A stretch of DNA of 14,350 nt, from the NCBI GenBank assembly GCA_002494215.1, contig DLBF01000069.1:280-14629 (forward strand), written 5' to 3'. The translations under genes and the position numbers were made by a program. This document shows, one piece after another, positions 1 through 6,314 of this stretch (positions within the stretch are counted from its first letter, which is position 1; each line of letters starts with the position of its first letter). The stretch comes from Prevotellaceae bacterium UBA7028. GTDB lineage: Bacteria; Bacteroidota; Bacteroidia; Bacteroidales; Bacteroidaceae. The notes beneath the pieces were generated by a model. The model saw only the letters and a program-made list of their open reading frames with translations. It ran no database searches and had not been told where the DNA came from.

Positions 1-22
1 GGTTCGAGTCCCACTAGTCACC
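1..22 (+). tRNA. 3' end of a tRNA gene, probably tRNA-His (partial)
   Basis: The first bases hold a T-loop (GTTCGAGTC, 2-10) followed by the 3' side of the T-stem (CCCAC, 10-14) and a seven-base acceptor 3' strand (TAGTCAC, 15-21). Base 22, a C, would be the discriminator. A C at position 73 is characteristic of tRNA-His, and the acceptor strand would pair with GTGACTA, a typical bacterial His start. The CCA end is not fully encoded, as is common in Bacteroidetes. The anticodon lies outside the window, so the identity is inferred from the acceptor arm only. Confidence 0.75.
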
Positions 23-23
23 C

Positions 24-54
24 AAAAAGCCTTGGCAAAAGCCAAGGCTTTTTT
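24..54 (+). terminator. Rho-independent terminator after the tRNA
   Basis: AAAAAGCCTTGGC (24-36) and GCCAAGGCTTTTT (41-53) form a perfect 13-bp stem with an AAAA loop. It is followed by a T-run on the + strand and placed two bases after the tRNA end. The A/T flanks mean it could also work in the other direction, but no minus-strand gene ends here. Confidence 0.9.
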
Positions 55-370
55 GTTTGTCAATCTCCGAAATTTCGCTAAAACAGTTCTTGTCGTCTAA
101 AGTCTAAGGCCTATATACTATAACCCTTAGATGTGTAAATAATTTTCATAACTGCTATTGCACCCATGTTCTGTTTCCCCGTTGGAGAAAATTTACTGCC
201 TAACCTGAGAAATTTTATTACCTCGTGTGGTAGATAATACTCGTAGGCTATAGGGTGGGGAGCTATGTTTTGGTATGGTGTTGTAGTGTCAAGATATTTT
301 AAGGCCGTATTACGGTCGTATGATGGCAGAAGAATTACCCCAATCCTAATTCCGTGGCTCCGTAATTCTG
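55..370. other. Intergenic stretch without recognisable gene
   Basis: No credible coding sequence, RNA gene or promoter was seen here on either strand. The only local features are a short palindrome, CCGTA-T-TACGG (305-315), and a two-copy 7-bp repeat GTCTAAA/GTCTAAG (95-108). The tRNA 3' end is not duplicated further in, so there is no sign of an integrated element. Confidence 0.5.
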
Positions 371-565
371 TAGCTTCCTTACCTTACCCTCGTTGTTCCC
401 ATAATGTAGCAAGGTATTAGCCTCAGATTATGTGCGGTAGAAGTACGCTTGATGTTCGGTATATGTTCGGTTTACACCGGACATATACCGGATAAGTACC
501 GAACAAGTACCGAACATCAATTTAGGGTGCTCCCTTTCTGCAACGAGGAAAGGGTAAGGGAAGCA
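371..565. repeat. Large imperfect inverted repeat enclosing an 11-bp array
   Basis: The left arm (about 373-395, GCTTCCTTACCTTACCC then TCGTTG) matches the reverse complement of the right arm (541-563, CAACGAGG then AAAGGGTAAGGGAAGC) over roughly 23 bp, with small gaps and one or two mismatches. The arms enclose a second, perfect 13-bp inverted repeat (449-461 with 508-520). The whole 195-base stretch can therefore fold as an outer stem plus an inner stem. No ORF lies in it. It could be an extragenic repeat element or an unrecognised structured RNA. Confidence 0.6.
454..519. repeat. Six-unit 11-bp phased array with strand switch
   Basis: Six consecutive 11-bp units lie without gaps: GTTCGGTATAT, GTTCGGTTTAC, then ACCGGACATAT, ACCGGATAAGT, ACCGAACAAGT, ACCGAACATCA. 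The first two carry the word GTTCGGT and the last four carry its complement form ACCGRAY. The array thus changes orientation once and keeps 11-bp phase throughout. It also gives a 14-bp hairpin (457-470 with 477-490, one T/G wobble, six-base loop) and, alternatively, the 13-bp stem 449-461/508-520. The spacing of about one helical turn would put all copies on one DNA face. Function unknown. Confidence 0.75.
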
Positions 566-582
566 TCTGCTAAGCATCTGAT
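561..582. repeat. 11-bp tandem duplication
   Basis: AAGCATCTGCT (561-571) is followed directly by AAGCATCTGAT (572-582), two 11-bp units matching at nine leading bases. The period is the same as in the array at 454-519, although the word is different. It overlaps the right arm of the large inverted repeat. Confidence 0.6.
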
Positions 583-689
583 ATGTTTCTCTTCTTGGAA
601 ACAAAGGTCTAAAACCTAATGCTTTTTCTTGTGAAATATCCTCCCATACTCAATATATAGCTTTAATCTCGACAGCCATGGTTGTTTAC

Positions 690-823
690 AGGACGGGAGG
701 TGTTGTTCCAAGACCTCCTGAAGACCTCCCGTATTTTTTTTGATGCCAAGATAAAAATGTCACTATGGATTTTAAACCAACGGGAGGTTATACGGGAGGT
801 CTTAATGCAACACCTCCCGTCCT
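690..823. repeat. Nested palindromic element built from ACGGGAGGT words
   Basis: Outer arms 690-705 (AGGACGGGAGGTGTTG) and 808-823 are perfect 16-bp reverse complements. Inner arms 721-734 (AAGACCTCCCGTAT) and 790-803 are perfect 14-bp reverse complements. Extra copies of the core sit at 710-718 (11 bp ahead of its neighbour) and 781-788 (12 bp ahead of its neighbour). The left arm carries a 15-base spacer where the right has four. The centre (about 735-780) is A/T rich. A 60-codon ORF across it has no independent support. It resembles a small non-autonomous palindromic element, but no terminal target duplication is evident. Confidence 0.7.
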
Positions 824-954
824 ATAAGCCCGATAACCATCGGTCTTCATCGCTCTTTTTGTAATATGGGAGTTTAAAATATAGAGTCAACCTTTATTAA
901 TTATATTGTTTAACAGGGTCAATTTGTTCTAGCGTAAGACTGTTTACTGTTTTT

Positions 955-1024
955 CGGTTATCGGTTATCGAAACGTGAAACTATTATCTATCATCTATCA
1001 TCTATTATCTCTCAATTGTCATCT
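955..1024. repeat. Heptanucleotide block element A
   Basis: Ten consecutive 7-bp units in phase: CGGTTAT twice (955-968), CGAAACG and TGAAACT (969-982), ATTATCT, ATCATCT, ATCATCT, ATTATCT (983-1010), then CTCAATT and GTCATCT (1011-1024). The block order is CGGTTAT word, GAAAC word, ATCATCT word. The same order recurs at 8781-8887 and 11187-11291. It lies about 90 bases upstream of the GH95 promoter. Confidence 0.7.
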
Positions 1025-1113
1025 ACATTCCAGATTTAGGGTATTTAGTGTCTTTCGATGTAAATTGTTATATGCACGAGCGTGGCCTTTTTGCACCAAA
1101 TTGGCGATAAAGT

Positions 1114-1144
1114 TTTGCCGCTTACATTATTATATATATATTTG
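1114..1144 (+). promoter_or_regulatory. Bacteroidetes-type promoter for the GH95 gene
   Basis: A TTTG -33 box (1114-1117) is followed after 19 bases by TATATTTG (1137-1144), a perfect TAnnTTTG -7 box. Transcription would begin near 1150, leaving a leader of about 20 bases before the ATG at 1170. This placement supports 1170 rather than the in-frame ATG at 975 as the translation start. No operator was recognised. Confidence 0.8.
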
Positions 1145-1169
1145 TGGCAGAAATAAACTGTTAATACGC

Positions 1170-4100
1170 ATGAAATACGCTAAAATCGTTTTTACATTCC
1201 TTCTTGCCATGTTCGCTGGCTTGGTTTGGGCGGCAGACCTGAGCAACGCTAAGTGGTATACTGTTAAAGTGGCTAACGGTGGCTTCCTGAGTACGGCTTC
1301 CGGCTATATGAACGGGGGTTACCTGACCCTGTCTAACACTACGGAAGATGCAAGTGACAATGGTCTGTGGACCTACATCGGCAATGATACGGACGGGTAT
1401 TCCTTCTATAACAAGGCCAAGGGTGCCAACTATGTGCTGGGCATGACGGGCTCGGAGGCGCAGGGACGCGCCCAGATGGTGACGGAAGGCAATTCCTCGA
1501 ATGTCACGAAGTTCGATATGGGACAAAATGGTACGGGGTTCTGGATTAAGGATCATGGCTCGGCCAACAAATACTGGAACAAACGCGGCGACTTCCTTGC
1601 TTACTGGGATAGCTCGGCTGGCAGCAGCGATACGGGCTCCCGCTTCGTGTTTACTGTTCAGAGTGTGCCTGACGAGTTCTTCAGCGCTGAAGGGGTGGAG
1701 GACAACTATTACTACATCGCATTTGGTAAATCTAATCTGGTGATTCAGGATATGGGGGCTTCCAAGAATGTTACAACGCAGGCGCGCCTGTATGGCGAAG
1801 ATACCCAATTGTGGAAACTTGTTGGCAACGAAGCGAAATTCCAGCTTGTGAACAAAGGCTCGGGCCGCAGGGCGTACTACGACGGAAGTCGTGTAAAGAC
1901 ACGCACCAGTGATGATGCCAAGGGCTTTGCCATTAAGAAGACTACCAACGCCAGCTATGCGGGAATGTACGAGATTTCGTGGGTTGGAGCAGCCTCCCAG
2001 ACCAACCGTTTCTTTAACCAGTGGGGTGGAACGGGCGTAGGCAAGGAAATTGGACTGTGGGAGGCAGGGGACGGTAACAACCCCCTCTACCTTGTTGCCG
2101 AAGCGGATGTGCTGCCTTCTGAGTTCTGTGTGGGGCTGAAGGGCTCCCGCCCAACGGACATACATGATTTCTCGCTCTGGTACGACACTCCCGCCACTGC
2201 CACGGGTGTCAGCGATACGTGGATGGAATATGCCCTGCCTATGGGTAACGGTCAGATAGGAGCCACCATACGGGGAGGGGTGCTCACGGACGACATCCAG
2301 TTCAACGAGAAGACGCTGTGGAGCGGCTATGCCACGAACGGCAGTTCCGTAGGGCAGGGGTACTTCCAGAACTTCGGCTCTATCCTGGTTAAGGACCAAA
2401 GTGGAACCTTCTCGGCAATAGCATCCGACAACAAACCGATAGAGAACTATAACCGTTTCCTTGACATCATAGACGGTGTGGCTGGTGTGAACTTTCAGTC
2501 CCCCGACCACCAGACAACCTTCCGCCGTCGTTACTTCGCCTCTGCCACCGACAAGGTCTTCGTGGCCAGATACGAGGCTGACGGGGCAGAGAAGATGACA
2601 CTGGGCATCATCTATGCACCAGACGAACAGATTGGCGCCAGCAAGGTGTCCTATCAGAAGGAATCGGACGGAAAGGCTTCTGCCACATTCCGTGGCAAGT
2701 TGCAGGTGGTTAGCTACAACACGCGCTTCAAGGTTGAGAGTGACGGCACGGTGAGCACAAGCTCGGAGGGCGTAAGTGTAAGCGGTGCTACGTGGGTGAA
2801 CATCATCATGGCTGCCGCAACGGATTACGATGCACGCAAAAACGGTTGCGTGAGCGGAGCATCGGCAACAACATTGTCGTCGAATGTGAACAGCCGTATC
2901 AACAAGGCTTATAACAAAGGATACGCCACGCTGCTCTCTGACCACAAGGCTGCACACAGCGAACTGATGAATCGTGTGAACCTGCAGTTGGGAGGCTCTT
3001 CGGCAATGACAACGGAGAACCTTATAAAGTTCTATAATGCATCCGAGCAGAACAAAACAAGCAGCGACGGGCTCTTCCTGGAAGCGCTCTACTTCCAGTA
3101 CGGACGATACTTCACCATAGGTGCCAACTTGGACACCAGCATTCACGCACCCTCTAACCTGCAGGGTATATGGAACGACCGTAGTAATACCAATTTCTGG
3201 CATTGCGACATACATGCCGACATCAATGTACAGATGAACTACTGGCCTGCAGACCCCACCAATCTATCTGAGATGCACCTGCCTTTCCTGAATCATATAT
3301 TGGATTTGGGCGCTACAGGCAGCAACTCTCCATGGTATCAGTTTGCAACCAAAATCAACAGCAGTGCCAACGGATGGACGGTGGCAGTGGAGAACAATAT
3401 CTTTGGCGGTACCTCTACGTGGAGCAATAGTAGTATGAAGACACTGGGCGCATGGTATTGCTCGCATCTGTGGCGTTACTACAGATACACCATGGACCAA
3501 GATTTCCTCAAGAAGGCACTCCCCGTTATGTATCAGTGTGCGCTCTTCATCAAATCCATAGCTACCAAGGACACCAAGGGACTCTATGAGATTACAAACG
3601 AATGGAGCCCCGAGCACGGCCCCTATGACGTAACGGCCTTTGCCCAGCAGACAGCCTATGAGGTGTTGGACGAGGTGATGAAGGGGCATGCCGAACTGGG
3701 CAGTAATTCACCCCTCACGGCTTCGCAGATTGCTGCCATTCAGGATCTTTATGACAACTTCGACAAAGGGCTGTGGACAGAGACTTATAACGGCAAGACT
3801 TGTATCTCGGAATGGAAGAACAATGCGCTTTCCGACCCTGGACACCGCCATCTCTCACATCTGATGTGCCTCTATCCCTTCTCGCAGGTCAGTGCCTACG
3901 ACCAGAGTGCAGAGGGTAAACAGCTCTTCGAGGCTGCCTATAACGGACAGATAGCCCGTAACGGCGATGTAACGGGATGGTCTATGGGATGGCAGACAAA
4001 TACCTACAGCCGTTGCCTGGATGGCGACCGTGCCCGTAAGAACCTCTCACTGGCGCTGCGCCACTCTGGCAGTTATGTGATAGAAATGGGTAACTATGGC

Positions 4101-4646
4101 GGTTGCTATTACAACCTGTTCGATGCTCACTCGCCCTTCCAGATAGATGGTAACTATGGTTGCACCAGCGGTATTGCCGAGATGTTGCTGCATAGCTTCG
4201 ACGGCATAGCTCTGTTGCCTGCTTTGCCTACGGCATGGGCTAACGGAAGTGTAAGCGGCCTGAAAGCCGAGGGTAACTTCTTGGTTGATATGCAGTGGAA
4301 GGCGGGGAAACTGTCCTATGCCGAAATCAAGAGCCAGGCAGGCGCTCCTCTAACACTCCGCAGCACAGCTTCCATAGACCTGAGCAAGGCATACTTCTAT
4401 GTGAACTGCAGTAGGGTAACACCTGTGCAGAATCAGGATGGAACTTTCTCCATCGAGATGAAGAAGGCAGATACACTGGTTATCTCGTCAGAGAATATAG
4501 ACGAGCAGATGACAGCCATAGAGGGTGTTCCGGCATGCCTTTCTTCTTCTGGACTGGTGTATGATCTGTCTGGCCGTCGCTATGCCGGCATATCAGGTCG
4601 TTGCGGTATACGCGTGGTGAACGGACAGAAACGAATGCTGAGGTAA
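1170..4646 (+). CDS. Secreted glycoside hydrolase family 95 (alpha-L-fucosidase/galactosidase type)
   Basis: Predicted inverting exo-glycosidase acting on terminal alpha-L-fucose or L-galactose of glycans, 1158 residues. Residues 1-21 are a signal peptide ending WA/AD. Two trefoil-like modules follow (about 25-165 and 178-311), each with an LWxxxGN motif (xLWTYIGN, QLWKLVGN). The GH95 beta-sandwich starts near 333 (SLWYDTPA, ALPMGNGQIGA), the helical catalytic barrel spans about 610-1010, and a C-terminal beta domain follows. Catalytic candidates, by analogy with Bifidobacterium AfcA, are E815 (WSPEHGP), N686 (INVQMNYW) and D993 (FQIDGNYG). The position expected to be Asn two residues before N686 is D684. 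The last about 30 residues (YDLSGRR, VVNGQK) resemble short type IX sorting tails. The start was chosen because the signal peptide begins at M1 here and a promoter lies 26 bases upstream. The longer ORF from 975 would add 65 unrelated residues and run through the repeat element. There are no SusC/SusD neighbours, and the 3' end overlaps the convergent S41 gene by 54 bases. Exact substrate is uncertain. Confidence 0.9.
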   Translation: MKYAKIVFTFLLAMFAGLVWAADLSNAKWYTVKVANGGFLSTASGYMNGGYLTLSNTTEDASDNGLWTYIGNDTDGYSFYNKAKGANYVLGMTGSEAQGRAQMVTEGNSSNVTKFDMGQNGTGFWIKDHGSANKYWNKRGDFLAYWDSSAGSSDTGSRFVFTVQSVPDEFFSAEGVEDNYYYIAFGKSNLVIQDMGASKNVTTQARLYGEDTQLWKLVGNEAKFQLVNKGSGRRAYYDGSRVKTRTSDDAKGFAIKKTTNASYAGMYEISWVGAASQTNRFFNQWGGTGVGKEIGLWEAGDGNNPLYLVAEADVLPSEFCVGLKGSRPTDIHDFSLWYDTPATATGVSDTWMEYALPMGNGQIGATIRGGVLTDDIQFNEKTLWSGYATNGSSVGQGYFQNFGSILVKDQSGTFSAIASDNKPIENYNRFLDIIDGVAGVNFQSPDHQTTFRRRYFASATDKVFVARYEADGAEKMTLGIIYAPDEQIGASKVSYQKESDGKASATFRGKLQVVSYNTRFKVESDGTVSTSSEGVSVSGATWVNIIMAAATDYDARKNGCVSGASATTLSSNVNSRINKAYNKGYATLLSDHKAAHSELMNRVNLQLGGSSAMTTENLIKFYNASEQNKTSSDGLFLEALYFQYGRYFTIGANLDTSIHAPSNLQGIWNDRSNTNFWHCDIHADINVQMNYWPADPTNLSEMHLPFLNHILDLGATGSNSPWYQFATKINSSANGWTVAVENNIFGGTSTWSNSSMKTLGAWYCSHLWRYYRYTMDQDFLKKALPVMYQCALFIKSIATKDTKGLYEITNEWSPEHGPYDVTAFAQQTAYEVLDEVMKGHAELGSNSPLTASQIAAIQDLYDNFDKGLWTETYNGKTCISEWKNNALSDPGHRHLSHLMCLYPFSQVSAYDQSAEGKQLFEAAYNGQIARNGDVTGWSMGWQTNTYSRCLDGDRARKNLSLALRHSGSYVIEMGNYGGCYYNLFDAHSPFQIDGNYGCTSGIAEMLLHSFDGIALLPALPTAWANGSVSGLKAEGNFLVDMQWKAGKLSYAEIKSQAGAPLTLRSTASIDLSKAYFYVNCSRVTPVQNQDGTFSIEMKKADTLVISSENIDEQMTAIEGVPACLSSSGLVYDLSGRRYAGISGRCGIRVVNGQKRMLR

Positions 4647-6314
4647 GCTTCCCTTCAGCATAGCTTCCTTCTTATTCTTGCTTGTTGGATTGTTATCCTC
4701 GGCATTGGGTGCCTGTGGGTAGGCGAGTCCGTCTTTCAATACCTGAATGGCACGTAACACGGTGGGGTCTTCCTCGTTTAGGAACTGCAGGTAGTCCTGT
4801 ATGTCGCGTGCATTGTAGATGATGGAGCCGAAGATGTTCTCTTCGAAGAGTGCCTTGCTCTTCAGCAGCATCAGGTTGCGACGCTTCAGGTCGTGCTCCT
4901 CGCCAAAGCGGGCAAAACGCTCCAGCAGGTTCTCCTTACGCAGGAATTTCTCTACGGCTTTGACATCGCTGAAGCTGCTTAGGCGTTGACGGTTCTCGTC
5001 GGTATAGGCGAATGCGAACTGTCTGATGAGGCCCGTGTAGGCTGCTTCCTTATAATAAGAGGTCACCCCCGATGTATCAACGGGAATGAAGATGTCTGGC
5101 ATGATGCCACCGCCTCCATACACAACACGGCCTAAGTTGGTGTAGTACTTCTCTCCATCCTGATGTATGCTGTCCTGATAGAAGAATTCTCCACGCTCGT
5201 AACGTGCTATCAGCTCGTTGTCGTAATCCTCGCCTTTACCCTTTACATAGGGCTTCTGGATGCAGCGTCCGCTGGGTGTATAGTAGCGGGCTATGGTCAG
5301 GCGCACTACGCTGCCGTCTGAACGGAACTCCATGGGCTGCTGCACAAGGCCCTTGCCAAAGCTGCGTCGGCCGATGATGGTTCCGCGGTCGTTATCCTGA
5401 ATGGCACCAGCAAAGATCTCGCTGGCACTGGCGCTGATTTCGTCCACCAAGACCACCAAGGGCAGATGCTGGAAGGTTCCCCTTCCGTCGGAACGGAACT
5501 CCTCGCGCGGACTCTTACGTCCCTCTGTGTAAACGACCAGTTGGTTCTTGTGCAGGAACTCGTTGGCCATCTGAATGGCGATATGCATGTATCCGCCCTG
5601 ATTGCCTCGCAGGTCGATGATAAGGTTCTTCATACCCTTCATGTTCAGGTCGGCAAGGGCTACCAACATCTCGGCGTAGGTCTGCTCTCCAAAGTCCTTT
5701 ACACGTATGTAGCCGGTCTTGTCGTTAATCATATATGAGGCATCGACACTGACTACGGGGATGTCTCCACGCTTAACGGTGAAGTATAGGATTTCCTTTG
5801 AACCATGGCGTTTGATGCCAAGCTTCACCTTGGAGCCTTTCTCGCCCTTCAGGTGCTTCATCACCTGATTGGAGTCCATTCCTACCAGCGAAGTCTTGTC
5901 GGCTGTTATGATACGGTCTCCTGCCAGAAGGCCTACCTTCTCGGCGGGACCTCCATGAATCACAGACATCACATTCACGGTGTCCCTCTCCATAATAAAC
6001 TGGACACCTATACCGCTGAAGCTGCCTTTCAGTTTCTCGGCTGCCTCCTGGGCATTGTTGGCACTGATATATGTGCTGTGGGGGTCGAGCTCTAAGAGAA
6101 TCTGGGGAATGGCATCCTCGACAAGTGATGTCATATCCACCGTATCCACGTAGTTGTTGTCTATCAACTGCAACAGATAGTTCAGCTTGTTGCTACCCGT
6201 GTTGATGATGTTCAGGCGGTTGCCTGAGTAATGACTGGCATAGAAGGTGCCAATGACGACACCAACAACCATACTGATTGCCATAAGTAATGGCGTAACG
6301 CGATGCTTATTCAT
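4593..6314 (-). CDS. S41 family C-terminal processing peptidase (CtpA/Prc-like)
   Basis: Serine endopeptidase of 573 residues that cleaves C-terminal regions of envelope proteins, expected to be anchored in the inner membrane facing the periplasm. Residues 8-25 form a hydrophobic signal anchor. The N-terminal LDPHSTYI motif (76-83) is typical. A PDZ domain covers about 100-180 (SGIGVQF, GGPAEKVGLLAGD). The catalytic core follows with YIRVKDF (202-208), LRGNQGG (235-241), the nucleophile S296 in SASASEIFAGA and the general-base K321 in SFGKGLVQ. The 25-residue Ser-Lys spacing matches E. coli Prc. The C-terminal helical region (430-530) ends in a low-complexity basic tail, whose last about 18 codons are antisense to the GH95 3' end. 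Its ATG overlaps the stop of the upstream fusion gene by eight bases (ATGAATAA), implying co-translation. Complete and probably active. Confidence 0.93.
   Translation of the reverse strand: MNKHRVTPLLMAISMVVGVVIGTFYASHYSGNRLNIINTGSNKLNYLLQLIDNNYVDTVDMTSLVEDAIPQILLELDPHSTYISANNAQEAAEKLKGSFSGIGVQFIMERDTVNVMSVIHGGPAEKVGLLAGDRIITADKTSLVGMDSNQVMKHLKGEKGSKVKLGIKRHGSKEILYFTVKRGDIPVVSVDASYMINDKTGYIRVKDFGEQTYAEMLVALADLNMKGMKNLIIDLRGNQGGYMHIAIQMANEFLHKNQLVVYTEGRKSPREEFRSDGRGTFQHLPLVVLVDEISASASEIFAGAIQDNDRGTIIGRRSFGKGLVQQPMEFRSDGSVVRLTIARYYTPSGRCIQKPYVKGKGEDYDNELIARYERGEFFYQDSIHQDGEKYYTNLGRVVYGGGGIMPDIFIPVDTSGVTSYYKEAAYTGLIRQFAFAYTDENRQRLSSFSDVKAVEKFLRKENLLERFARFGEEHDLKRRNLMLLKSKALFEENIFGSIIYNARDIQDYLQFLNEEDPTVLRAIQVLKDGLAYPQAPNAEDNNPTSKNKKEAMLKGSLPQHSFLSVHHAYTATT
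4635..4661 (+). terminator. Possible weak terminator hairpin after GH95
   Basis: ATGCTGAGG (4635-4643) can pair with CCTTCAGCAT (4652-4661), allowing one bulged base. It spans the GH95 stop codon and is followed by T-rich sequence without a pure T-run. It lies inside the coding region of the convergent S41 gene, so it may be fortuitous. Confidence 0.3.

Noticed and set aside
1..54. tRNA 3' end as an attachment site of an integrated element
   Set aside because: No second copy of the tRNA 3' end and no integrase gene were seen in the window.
454..519. CRISPR array
   Set aside because: The units are only 11 bp with four-base linkers and change orientation; no cas genes nearby.
682..864. 60-codon ORF between the tRNA and GH95
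   Set aside because: It runs through the nested palindrome 690-823, and its residues follow the repeat words; no promoter and no family resemblance.
975..1169. N-terminal 65-codon extension of the GH95 frame
   Set aside because: It begins in the heptad repeat, lies upstream of the promoter at 1114-1144, and would bury the signal peptide.
1161..3215. 684-codon open frame antisense to the GH95 gene
   Set aside because: The + strand frame has a clear signal peptide, promoter and GH95 motifs. The antisense translation shows no recognisable domain and has no start context, so it is a shadow of codon bias.
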